NCBI GenBank assembly: GCA_036268425.1
Contig: DATAUE010000149.1
Location: forward strand, 557,502-621,501
Direction of reading: 5' to 3'
DNA: 64,000 nt
Source: DATARH01 sp036268425
Lineage (GTDB): Bacteria > Pseudomonadota > Alphaproteobacteria > ATCC43930 > CGMCC-115725
Shown: piece by piece, positions 1 to 7,655 of the stretch
Position numbering within the stretch: the stretch's first letter is position 1
Layout: the number at the start of each line of letters is the position of its first letter
The notes under the pieces: generated by a model
Told to the model about the DNA's origin: nothing
Databases searched by the model: none
The model's input: only the letters and a program-made list of their open reading frames with translations
Position numbers and translations under genes: made by a program

Positions 1-1429
1 GCTTTTCCTGGTCGGGTTCGGCCGATTGCTGATCGACCAGCCGGTCGATGTCCTTATTGCAATAACCGCTATAGTTGCGCTCCGAACCGCAGGCGTAGTT
101 TTCATAGAATTGCTGGTCGGGGTCATCGACCGCGCTGCCGGTCAGGTTGAGGCCGATCTGGTAATCCTTGCGGGTGATCTTGGGAAACCAGTTGGCGGTT
201 TCGATCGGTTCGAGTTCGGCGTCGATATAGATGTTTTTGAGCTGGTCGATCAGGATTACTGCGGCGTCGCGATAGACCGGAATATTGCGGGTCGACACCT
301 TGATCGGCAGCCGCTTTTCCGGGCCATAGCCGAGCTTTTGCATCAGCGCGCGCCCGTCGGTGCGGTTCTGTTCGATGTCGGGTCCGTAGCCCGGCAATTT
401 AGCCAGCTGGTCGGGCGGGATGCCCCAGATGCCGGCCGGCGCCGGCAGCATGGCGCCGCCGATCTCGCCATGTCCCTCGCCGAGAATATCGACAAAGGAT
501 TGGCGGTCGAGAGCCAGCATCATCGCGCGCCGGATATCGGGGTTGTCGAACGGCGGCTTTTCCCGGTTGATCAGCAGGTCGGACGAAATATTGGTTGGCA
601 CCAGCTGGCAGATCGCCTTCGGCGCCTGCGCTGCGATGTCCCGCATCAGCGGCACCGTTACCTCGGTTGGGAACGTCACGTCGAACTTGCCGGCGACAAA
701 CGCCAGCACCGCCGTCGAGCGATTGGGAATGATCGTGTATTCGATGGCATCGAGATACGGCCGGCCCGGCTTCCAGTAATCCGGGTTTTTCGCCAGCTTG
801 ATGTATTCGTTGGGCTTGTACTCGACGAACTTGAACGGCCCGGTACCGATCGGGTGCAGGCGCATCTGCGCCGGCGGCACATGGCAGGGATAGACCGGCG
901 AATAACCCGACGCGAGCAGCGCCAGCAGGGCCGGCTGCGGCCGTTTCAGGTGGAAAACCGCTTCGTCGCCGTTGACGGTCACTTCGTCGAGGTTCTGATA
1001 CCAGGCCCGGCGCGGGTTGAGCCGCAATTTGGCGCTGCCTTTGCCTTGCAGCAGGTCCCAGGTACATTTGACGTCGGCCGCGGTAAACGGCTTGCCGTCA
1101 TGCCATTTGACGCCCTGGCGCAGCTTGAACGTCAGGTCCTTGCCGCCACTGCTCCATGACCAACTCGTCGCAAGATCGGGCACGATCGAGTTGAGGCTGT
1201 TCTGCGCGACATGCTGATCGTACATCACGAGATTGTTAAAGACCGCCATCGCCGGTATCAGCGCCGAGAACGTCGCCTCTTCGAGGATCGACATGCTGGC
1301 CGGGCTGTCGCGGTGATAAAAGCGCAGCGTGCCGCCTGCTTTCTGGGCCAGCGCCGGGCTGGCGCCCGCTCCCAGCAACGTCGCCAAGAGGCACACGCCG
1401 AATCTGTAAATAAATGCAAACCGCGCCAT
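1..1429 (-). CDS. ABC transporter substrate-binding protein, family 5 (3' end cut by window edge)
   Basis: Periplasmic receptor of a peptide/nickel-type ABC importer (SBP_bac_5 family); the ligand cannot be told from sequence. Reading leftward from an ATG at 1429, the first 29 residues are a Sec signal peptide ending in a PALA-Q cleavage region. The mature protein carries the family block GVKWHDGKPFTAADVKCTWD and a later Cys pair in the ACGSERNYSGYCN region. About 476 codons are present and the frame is still open at base 1, so roughly the last 50 residues and the stop lie outside. It is a close paralogue of the gene cut by the right edge of the window (by eye more than 80% identical over the last 110 visible residues), and more distantly of those at 59256 and 61075. 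No permease or ATPase is adjacent. Confidence 0.9.
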   Translation of the reverse strand, partial: MARFAFIYRFGVCLLATLLGAGASPALAQKAGGTLRFYHRDSPASMSILEEATFSALIPAMAVFNNLVMYDQHVAQNSLNSIVPDLATSWSWSSGGKDLTFKLRQGVKWHDGKPFTAADVKCTWDLLQGKGSAKLRLNPRRAWYQNLDEVTVNGDEAVFHLKRPQPALLALLASGYSPVYPCHVPPAQMRLHPIGTGPFKFVEYKPNEYIKLAKNPDYWKPGRPYLDAIEYTIIPNRSTAVLAFVAGKFDVTFPTEVTVPLMRDIAAQAPKAICQLVPTNISSDLLINREKPPFDNPDIRRAMMLALDRQSFVDILGEGHGEIGGAMLPAPAGIWGIPPDQLAKLPGYGPDIEQNRTDGRALMQKLGYGPEKRLPIKVSTRNIPVYRDAAVILIDQLKNIYIDAELEPIETANWFPKITRKDYQIGLNLTGSAVDDPDQQFYENYACGSERNYSGYCNKDIDRLVDQQSAEPDQEK

Positions 1430-1580
1430 GAGACCGAACCGCCGTCCCTCGCCGAAAAACGGTGCGGAGTTGGAGACGCTGCACCTCCCGGTGTCAAGCT
1501 GCCCTCTCGTTCAACGGGCGGTAGAGGGCATTTTGCCGCCGTTGCGCGGGCGCATCTTGTATGGTTCGGAATATCTGGCC

Positions 1581-1633
1581 GACACGGGCAAACACACCGA
1601 CACGGCAAACACACCGACACGGGCGAACACAAA
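1581..1633. repeat. Three tandem 17-18 bp direct repeats in a gene leader
   Basis: Three consecutive copies of a unit close to GACACGGGCAAACACACC lie at 1581-1598, 1599-1615 and 1616-1633. The second copy lacks one G and the third ends in AAA in place of ACC. The array runs directly into the AAAGGAG ribosome site of the oxidoreductase gene at 1644, so it sits in the untranslated leader between that gene and the divergent solute-binding protein gene. It could be a regulator-binding array or simple slippage. Confidence 0.75.
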
Positions 1634-1643
1634 GGAGCGCGTG

Positions 1644-2621
1644 ATGAAGGCGGTTCTGTGCCGTGAATGGGGCACCCCCGATACGCTGCGGCTCGAAGAG
1701 GTCGCGCCGGCCCCTCTGGGTGCGCACGACGCGCGTATCCGGGTGCGCGCCTGCGGCGTCAATTTCGCCGATACGCTGATGATCGCCGGGAAATACCAGG
1801 TGCGGCCAGAGTTTCCGTTCACTCCCGGCCTCGAAGCCGCCGGCGAAGTGCTCGAAATCGGCGGCGCGGTGCGCCATCTCAAACCCGGTCAACGGGTGCT
1901 TGCGGTGCTGCGCTTCGGTGGCGCCTACGCGGAGCAGATCGTCATCAACGCCGATGCGGTCGTGCCGATACCCGAGCGCATGGACTTCGTCACCGCCGCC
2001 GCCTTCCCGGTCGCTTACGGCACCTCGCACTTCGCGCTGACGCATCGCGGCAATCTCAAACCCGGCGAGACGCTGCTGGTGCTGGGCGCCGCAGGTGGGG
2101 TCGGGCTGACCGCGGTCGAGATCGGCAAGCAACTCGGCGCACGGGTCATCGCCGCCGCCGGCAGCCGGGAGAAACTCGCGGTCGCGCGCGACCACGGCGC
2201 CGACGAACTGATCGACTACAACACCGAAAGCATCCGCGACCGGGTACGCGAACTGACCGGCGGGCTTGGCGCCGATGTCGTCTACGACCCGGTCGGCGGC
2301 GATGCCTTCGACCAGGCATTGCGGGCGGTCAACTGGGAAGCGCGGATGCTGGTCATCGGTTTTGCCGCCGGGCGCATCCAGGCCGTGCCAGCCAACCTGA
2401 TCCTGGTCAAGAACATCTCGGTCATCGGCGTCGTGTGGGGCGCGCAGGCGGCGCGCGACCCGGTGCTGATCAGCCGCAAGCTTGCCGAGTTGCTCGATTG
2501 GTGGGAGGCGGGACGGCTGCATCCGCGCGTCGCCAGGACATTCCCGCTTGCCGAGATCGGCGCCGCGATGGCGGCCCTGCTGTCGCGCAAACATGCCGGG
2601 AAGATCGTGCTGGAGGTCTGA
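1644..2621 (+). CDS. Zinc-free quinone oxidoreductase / NADPH:quinone reductase (MDR family)
   Basis: Medium-chain dehydrogenase/reductase of the quinone oxidoreductase type, predicted to be a cytoplasmic NADPH-dependent reductase of quinones or other enones. The 325-residue length fits the family. The N-terminal GroES-like half contains the CGVNFADTLMIAGKYQ block, and the nucleotide-binding half has GAAGGVGLTAVEIGKQ. The cysteine and histidine ligands of zinc alcohol dehydrogenases are missing, as expected for this subgroup. The ATG at 1644 is chosen because AAAGGAG (1631-1637) precedes it at good distance; the frame stays open upstream to 1428 but that part reads as non-protein. A second member of the same family lies at 46936. 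The exact substrate is unknown. Confidence 0.9.
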   Translation: MKAVLCREWGTPDTLRLEEVAPAPLGAHDARIRVRACGVNFADTLMIAGKYQVRPEFPFTPGLEAAGEVLEIGGAVRHLKPGQRVLAVLRFGGAYAEQIVINADAVVPIPERMDFVTAAAFPVAYGTSHFALTHRGNLKPGETLLVLGAAGGVGLTAVEIGKQLGARVIAAAGSREKLAVARDHGADELIDYNTESIRDRVRELTGGLGADVVYDPVGGDAFDQALRAVNWEARMLVIGFAAGRIQAVPANLILVKNISVIGVVWGAQAARDPVLISRKLAELLDWWEAGRLHPRVARTFPLAEIGAAMAALLSRKHAGKIVLEV

Positions 2622-2630
2622 GCCGCTATC

Positions 2631-3767
2631 ATGGCCGCAGACCGTGCGGCGCGGGCCGCAACGATCCTCGACATCGATCTCGGCGCCATTGCCGCCAACT
2701 GGCGGCTGCTGGCAGCGCGGGCCAAGCCGGCGCAGTGCGCCGCCGTGGTCAAAGCCAACGCCTACGGCCTCGGCGCCGCCCGCGTCGCGCCAGCCCTGGC
2801 AGCGGCCGGCTGCTGCCTGTTCTTTGTCGCGACGCTCGACGAAGCGATCGCCCTGCGCGCCGTTCTCGGCCGCGGCGTCGAAATCGCCGTGCTCAACGGC
2901 CCGATGCAGGGCACCACCGGGGAGTTTGTCGAGCACGGCCTCGTACCTGTGCTGAATGAACCCGGCCAGATCACCGAATGGGCGCCGTACGCCGTCGCCG
3001 CTCCCTGCGAAAACGAGCGGGGCGGCGGTTCGGCCATCCTGCATATCGATACCGGGATGGCCCGGCTCGGCCTCACCGCGGCGCAGTTTGCCGCGCTTGC
3101 CGACCACCCACCGCCGATCCGGTGGCGTGCGGTGATGAGTCACCTCGCCTGTGCCGACGATCCCGATCATCCGCTCAACCCGCAGCAGCGCCGCCGTTTC
3201 GTCGCGGCGCGGGCGCAGCTTCCCGGTGTGCCGGCCAGTCTGGCAGCCTCTTCCGGCATCTTTCTCGGCCCGGCCTATCATTTCAATCTGGTGCGCCCGG
3301 GCGCGGCGCTCTGCGGCGTCAACCCGCAGCCGGGGCAGCCCAACCCGTTGCGGCCGGTCGTGCGGCTTTGCGCGAAAATCCTGCAAATCCGCCAAATTGA
3401 CAGGGGTGAGTCGGTTGGCTACGGTGCCACGCACGTTATGCAAGCACCCGGTCGCGTGGCCACGGTAGCGGTCGGGTATGCGGATGGCTGGTTGCGTTCG
3501 CTGAGCCATCGCGGCTGCGGCTACCTCGCCGGCACGCGCGTTCCCTTGCTGGGCCGGATCTCGATGGATCTTGCGACATTCGATGTATCGGCGGTCGATC
3601 CGACCGCGGCGTTTCCCGGCGCGGCGATCGAGTTGATCGGCGCGCATTACGACGTCGATGCCGCCGCGGCCGATGCCGGCACGATCGGCTACGAGATGTT
3701 GACGGCGCTCGGTGCGCGGCATTACCGGGTCTATCACGATACCTGCCCGGATAATCCCGCCGGATGA
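2631..3767 (+). CDS. alr: Alanine racemase
   Basis: PLP enzyme that interconverts L- and D-alanine, supplying D-alanine for peptidoglycan. The protein is 378 residues, the usual size. The PLP lysine lies in VVKANAYGLG (Lys41), the second catalytic base is the tyrosine of SVGYGATH about residue 263, and the RISMDL block follows about residue 305. The gene starts 9 bases after the oxidoreductase stop and its own stop overlaps the mlaE start by 4 bases (ATGA), so it belongs to the same rightward transcription unit as mlaE and mlaF. An alr-permease-ATPase-radA order is familiar in alphaproteobacteria. Confidence 0.96.
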   Translation: MAADRAARAATILDIDLGAIAANWRLLAARAKPAQCAAVVKANAYGLGAARVAPALAAAGCCLFFVATLDEAIALRAVLGRGVEIAVLNGPMQGTTGEFVEHGLVPVLNEPGQITEWAPYAVAAPCENERGGGSAILHIDTGMARLGLTAAQFAALADHPPPIRWRAVMSHLACADDPDHPLNPQQRRRFVAARAQLPGVPASLAASSGIFLGPAYHFNLVRPGAALCGVNPQPGQPNPLRPVVRLCAKILQIRQIDRGESVGYGATHVMQAPGRVATVAVGYADGWLRSLSHRGCGYLAGTRVPLLGRISMDLATFDVSAVDPTAAFPGAAIELIGAHYDVDAAAADAGTIGYEMLTALGARHYRVYHDTCPDNPAG

Positions 3768-4537
3768 TCGGGTTTCTCGCCGCCATCGGTGCGGCCTTCC
3801 TGGCATTTCTGGCGGCGGCCGGCCGGCTGGTGATCTTTACCGGCCGCGCCGTCGCCGCCGGCCTCGCGCCGCCCTATTATCCCGGCCTGATCCTGCGGCA
3901 GATCGTCAATATCGGCTTTTTCTCGCTGCCGGTGGTGGGGTTGACGGCGCTGTTCACCGGCATGGTGCTAGCCCTGCAATCCTATACCGGGTTCAGCCGC
4001 TTCAACGCGTCGAGCGCAGTCGCGACGGTTGTCGTGCTGTCGGTGACGCGCGAACTCGGCCCGGTTATCGCCGGGCTGATGGTGGCCGGCCGGGTCGGTG
4101 CCGCGATGGCCGCCGAAATCGGCACGATGCGCGTCACCGAGCAGATCGATGCGCTGACCACGCTGTCGACCGATCCGCTGCGCTATCTCGTGCTGCCGCG
4201 CCTTATCGCGGGCCTGCTGACGATGCCATGCCTCGTCGTCGTCGCCGACATTGTCGGCGTGTTCGGCGGCTATCTCGTCGGGGTCTATAAGCTGAGTTTC
4301 GATCCAGTCGCGTATCTGAACCAGACCGTGCAATACCTTGAAACGATGGATGTCGTCTCGGGGCTGGTCAAAGCGGCCGTGTTCGGTTTTCTGATCGCAC
4401 TGATGGGCTGTTATCACGGGTACCATTCGCGCGGCGGCGCCGAGGGCGTGGGACAGGCGACGACCTATGCAGTGGTCTCGGCTTCGATCCTGATCCTGCT
4501 GTTCAACTATTTCCTGACCCAGGCGTTTTTCGCATGA
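3764..4537 (+). CDS. mlaE: MlaE-family ABC transporter permease
   Basis: Inner-membrane permease of the Mla/MCE-type lipid transporter that moves phospholipid between inner and outer membranes. The 257-residue protein has about five hydrophobic helices and the family block in LSVTRELGPVIAGLMVAGR followed by GAAMAAEIGTMRVTEQIDAL (about residues 86-129). It overlaps alr and mlaF by 4 bases at each end, implying translational coupling. No MCE-domain protein (MlaD), MlaC or MlaB is encoded here, so the remaining subunits must be elsewhere. Confidence 0.93.
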   Translation: MIGFLAAIGAAFLAFLAAAGRLVIFTGRAVAAGLAPPYYPGLILRQIVNIGFFSLPVVGLTALFTGMVLALQSYTGFSRFNASSAVATVVVLSVTRELGPVIAGLMVAGRVGAAMAAEIGTMRVTEQIDALTTLSTDPLRYLVLPRLIAGLLTMPCLVVVADIVGVFGGYLVGVYKLSFDPVAYLNQTVQYLETMDVVSGLVKAAVFGFLIALMGCYHGYHSRGGAEGVGQATTYAVVSASILILLFNYFLTQAFFA

Positions 4538-5313
4538 TGAACGCCACTCCCAAGATCGCCGTCAGCGGTGTTGAAAAATCATTCGGCGCCAAGCGCGTAC
4601 TCGATGGCGTCGAGATTTGCTGCGCGGCCGGCGAGAGCCTTGTCATCATCGGCGGCTCGGGCACCGGCAAGTCAGTGCTGCTTAAATGCATCCTCGGCAT
4701 CCTGCGCCCGGAGTCCGGGTCGATTCGCGTCGACGGCGTCGAAACCGTCGGCGCCCGGCGGGTCGCCCGGCTACAGTTGACCCGCCGTATCGGCATGCTG
4801 TTTCAAGGCAGCGCGTTGTTCGATTCGCTGACCGTCTGGGAAAACGTCGCCTTTGGGCTGACCGAGGGGCGAGGCATGCCACGGCAGCAGGCGCATGAGA
4901 TTGCATTGCAAAAGCTCGCCGCGGTGGGTCTCGGCCGCGATGTCGGCAATCTCAGCCCGGCGGAATTGTCGGGCGGCATGCAGAAGCGGGTGGCTCTGGC
5001 CCGCGCAATCGCTGCCGAACCGGAGATACTGTTCTTTGATGAGCCGACCACCGGGCTCGACCCGATCATGGCTGATGTCATCAACGACCTGATCATCGAG
5101 ACCGTGCGCGGCCTCGGCGCCACCGCCGTCTCGATCACCCACGACATGGTCAGTGCGCGCAAGATTGCCGATCGTATTGCGATGTTGCACAAGGGACGCA
5201 TCGTTTGGCAGGGGCCGACCGCCGAAATCGACCGCACCGGTAACCCTTTTGTCGATCAGTTCGTCAACGGCCGCGCCGAGGGGCCGATCCAGATGGAAGT
5301 CCGCGCCGCATGA
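4534..5313 (+). CDS. mlaF: MlaF-family ABC transporter ATP-binding protein
   Basis: Cytoplasmic ATPase partner of the MlaE permease just upstream. The 259-residue protein shows Walker A GGSGTGKS near residue 39, the Q-loop in MLFQGSALFDSLTVWENVAF, signature LSGGMQKRVALARA, Walker B with DEPTTGLDP, and the switch histidine in SITHDM. The C-terminal tail after FVDQFVNGR is typical of MlaF proteins. The start is coupled to mlaE by an ATGA overlap. The two adjacent ATG codons at 4534 and 4537 make the exact initiating codon uncertain by one residue. Confidence 0.94.
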   Translation: MMNATPKIAVSGVEKSFGAKRVLDGVEICCAAGESLVIIGGSGTGKSVLLKCILGILRPESGSIRVDGVETVGARRVARLQLTRRIGMLFQGSALFDSLTVWENVAFGLTEGRGMPRQQAHEIALQKLAAVGLGRDVGNLSPAELSGGMQKRVALARAIAAEPEILFFDEPTTGLDPIMADVINDLIIETVRGLGATAVSITHDMVSARKIADRIAMLHKGRIVWQGPTAEIDRTGNPFVDQFVNGRAEGPIQMEVRAA

Positions 5314-5330
5314 AGGTGCCGCCTCAAAAT

Positions 5331-5365
5331 ATCTTCCCTCTCCCGCAATGCAGGAGAGGGAAGAT
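5331..5365. terminator. Perfect 13-bp stem-loop between mlaF and radA
   Basis: ATCTTCCCTCTCC (5331-5343) pairs perfectly with GGAGAGGGAAGAT (5353-5365) around a 9-base loop. It lies in the 68-base gap between mlaF and radA. The stem is followed by TTGCGG rather than a clear T run, so it may be a weak or attenuating terminator, or an mRNA-stabilising hairpin, rather than a full stop. Confidence 0.55.
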
Positions 5366-5381
5366 TTGCGGACCGCGTTAG

Positions 5382-6848
5382 ATGGCAAAGACCCAAGCGC
5401 GGTTTGCCTGTCAGCAATGCGGTGCGGTGGCGCCGAAATGGGCCGGACGCTGCGAGGCGTGCGGCGCCTGGAACAGCATGGTCGAGGAAGTGCCGCGCGA
5501 GGCGCCGCCGAAAAGCCTCGGCAGCGGCGGTGCGCGGCGCAGTGGCAAGGGACTTGATTTCGTCGCTCTGCGCGGCGACAGCGCCGGGCCGCCGCGGCGA
5601 ATGACCGGCATCACCGAGCTTGACCGGGTGTGCGGCGGCGGCCTGGTTCCAGGCTCGACGATCCTGGTCGGCGGCGATCCCGGCATCGGCAAATCGACAT
5701 TGCTACTGCAAGCCGCGGCGGCGCTCGCGGCGAATGGCGGTGGCGCCGCCTACATTACCGGCGAAGAAGCTATCGATCAGGTGCGGCTGCGCGCCGAGCG
5801 ACTTGGTGTCGCCGACAGTCCGGTGCAGCTCGCGGCCGCCAGCAGCGTGCGCGACATCATCGCCTCGCTCGACGACAGCCGAGCGCCCGACCTCGTCGTG
5901 ATCGATTCGATCCAGACGATGTATCTCGATACGCTCGACAGCGCCCCCGGCACCGTCAGCCAGGTGCGTGGCGCGGCGCAGGAAATGATCGCGCTGGCAA
6001 AGCGCCGCGGCATTGCCGTCGTGCTGGTCGGGCATGTCACCAAGGAAGGGCTGATCGCCGGCCCGCGCGTCCTCGAACACATGGTCGACACCGTTCTTTA
6101 TTTCGAAGGCGAGCGTGGCCACCAGTTCCGCATTCTGCGCGCTGTCAAAAACCGCTTTGGCGCGACCGACGAGATCGGCGTGTTCGAGATGAGCGATCGC
6201 GGTCTCGTCGAAGTGCCGAACCCATCTGCCTTGTTTCTTGCCGACCGCACCAATGCCGATGCGGAGAATGGCGAAGACGGCGTCGGCCGGACCGCCGGTG
6301 CCGCGGTCTTCGCCGGCATCGAGGGCACTCGGCCGGTATTGGTCGAGGTGCAGGCGCTGGTCGCGCCGTCGATGCTCGGGACGCCGCGCCGCGCCGTCGT
6401 CGGGTGGGACGCGACGCGCCTCGCGATGATCACCGCGGTGCTCGACGCACGTTGCGGCCTGTCGGTCGGCGCCAACGACATCTATCTCAACATTGCCGGC
6501 GGGCTGCGCATTGTCGAGCCGGCCGCCGACCTCGCGGTCGCCGCAGCGCTCGTGTCGGCGCTGACCGAAACGCCGGTGCCGGCCGAAACTGTCGTGTTCG
6601 GCGAAATCGGGCTGTCCGGCCGGGTGCGGCCGGTCGCGCACGCCGATGCGCGCCTAAAAGAGGCCGCCAAACTCGGATTTGCCGAGGCCTGGGCGCCGGT
6701 GCGGCCGGGGGCGCGCGCGGCCCGGACCGGCGACGGGCTGGCGACGGTCGCCATCGGACACCTGAGTGAATTGGTCGCACGTCTCGCCCCGGCACTGCGG
6801 CGGCGCGTCCCCTCGCCCGTCAACCAGCGCCTGGCAACCGCCGGATGA
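5382..6848 (+). CDS. radA: DNA repair protein RadA
   Basis: RadA (Sms) is a RecA-like ATPase that promotes branch migration in recombinational repair. The 488-residue protein has the N-terminal zinc finger with Cys10, Cys13, Cys24 and Cys27, Walker A GGDPGIGKST at 97-106, the RadA-specific KNRFG motif (about residue 257), and a C-terminal Lon-protease-like domain (from about residue 330, with GLSVGANDIYLNIAGG). It follows the stem-loop after mlaF and its stop overlaps the cvpA start (ATGA). Confidence 0.97.
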   Translation: MAKTQARFACQQCGAVAPKWAGRCEACGAWNSMVEEVPREAPPKSLGSGGARRSGKGLDFVALRGDSAGPPRRMTGITELDRVCGGGLVPGSTILVGGDPGIGKSTLLLQAAAALAANGGGAAYITGEEAIDQVRLRAERLGVADSPVQLAAASSVRDIIASLDDSRAPDLVVIDSIQTMYLDTLDSAPGTVSQVRGAAQEMIALAKRRGIAVVLVGHVTKEGLIAGPRVLEHMVDTVLYFEGERGHQFRILRAVKNRFGATDEIGVFEMSDRGLVEVPNPSALFLADRTNADAENGEDGVGRTAGAAVFAGIEGTRPVLVEVQALVAPSMLGTPRRAVVGWDATRLAMITAVLDARCGLSVGANDIYLNIAGGLRIVEPAADLAVAAALVSALTETPVPAETVVFGEIGLSGRVRPVAHADARLKEAAKLGFAEAWAPVRPGARAARTGDGLATVAIGHLSELVARLAPALRRRVPSPVNQRLATAG

Positions 6849-7570
6849 ACCCGCTTGATCTCGGCGTGATCGGCGTGGTCGCGCTTTCAGCGATCTTTGC
6901 CTTCGCCCGCGGATTTGTCCGCGAGGCACTGTCGATCATCGCCTGGGTCGGCGCCGCAATCGTCACGTTGTATTGCTTCAACTGGGTTTACGCGCAGATC
7001 GACCCGCGGGTGCACAACGCGCTTCTGTCGCAGGTCATCACCGGGTTCAGCCTGTTTGTCGGCAGCCTGATCGTGCTGACGATCCTGACCGGCATGGCGG
7101 CGCGCATGGTGCGGATTGCCGGGCTGACGCCGATCGACCGGACTCTCGGCTTTATCTTCGGGCTGGTGCGCGGCGCGTTTCTGGTGTGTCTCGCCTACCT
7201 GCTGCTTGATGCCAGCGTGCAGCCGAACGATCGCCCAGGATGGATTCGCGAGGCCAAAAGCGGCCCCTATCTGCATGAAGGCGCCGACATGCTGCGTGGC
7301 TTCCTGCCCGAATCGCTGAAGGTCAAGAGCGCCGACGCGCTCGACGATGCGGTCAAATCCCTGAGCAGCCCGGCCGATCAGGCGCGCGCCGCAATGGGCG
7401 CCTATGCAAAGCCGGCGGCGACGGCACCGCTTCCGCCTGCTCCCACCACCCCGCCGCCGACACCCGCGGCAAATCCTCAAGCGCCGCAAGCGGCACCGCC
7501 GCCGCAGGCGCCGACCTATACCCCGAACGACAAACGCGAACTCGACCGCCTGATCGGCACGCAGCGATAA
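6845..7570 (+). CDS. cvpA: CvpA family membrane protein
   Basis: CvpA proteins are small inner-membrane proteins first linked to colicin V export in E. coli; their biochemical role is unclear. The 241-residue protein has four hydrophobic helices in the first 120 residues, with the family blocks ARGFVREALSIIAWVGA and GFIFGLVRGAFLV. The tail from about residue 190 is rich in proline and alanine and ends in a charged segment. It is coupled to radA by a 4-base overlap and sits upstream of purF, as cvpA-purF does in many proteobacteria. Confidence 0.9.
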   Translation: MNPLDLGVIGVVALSAIFAFARGFVREALSIIAWVGAAIVTLYCFNWVYAQIDPRVHNALLSQVITGFSLFVGSLIVLTILTGMAARMVRIAGLTPIDRTLGFIFGLVRGAFLVCLAYLLLDASVQPNDRPGWIREAKSGPYLHEGADMLRGFLPESLKVKSADALDDAVKSLSSPADQARAAMGAYAKPAATAPLPPAPTTPPPTPAANPQAPQAAPPPQAPTYTPNDKRELDRLIGTQR

Positions 7571-7655
7571 CCGACTCCTGGAATGCCGGCCCTCGAAATC
7601 CGGCGCGGCATGTCATATATTCGCAGTATTCCGAGCGGCCAGACTGAGGTGGCGG

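Noticed and set aside
26..1159. A 377-codon open frame on the + strand
   Set aside because: It lies antisense to the solute-binding protein, whose leftward reading has a signal peptide and clear family motifs; the + reading is Arg- and Val-rich shadow sequence.
1494..3806. A 770-codon open frame on the - strand
   Set aside because: It covers the quinone oxidoreductase and alr genes in antisense; its composition is a shadow of GC-rich codons and it has no domain pattern.
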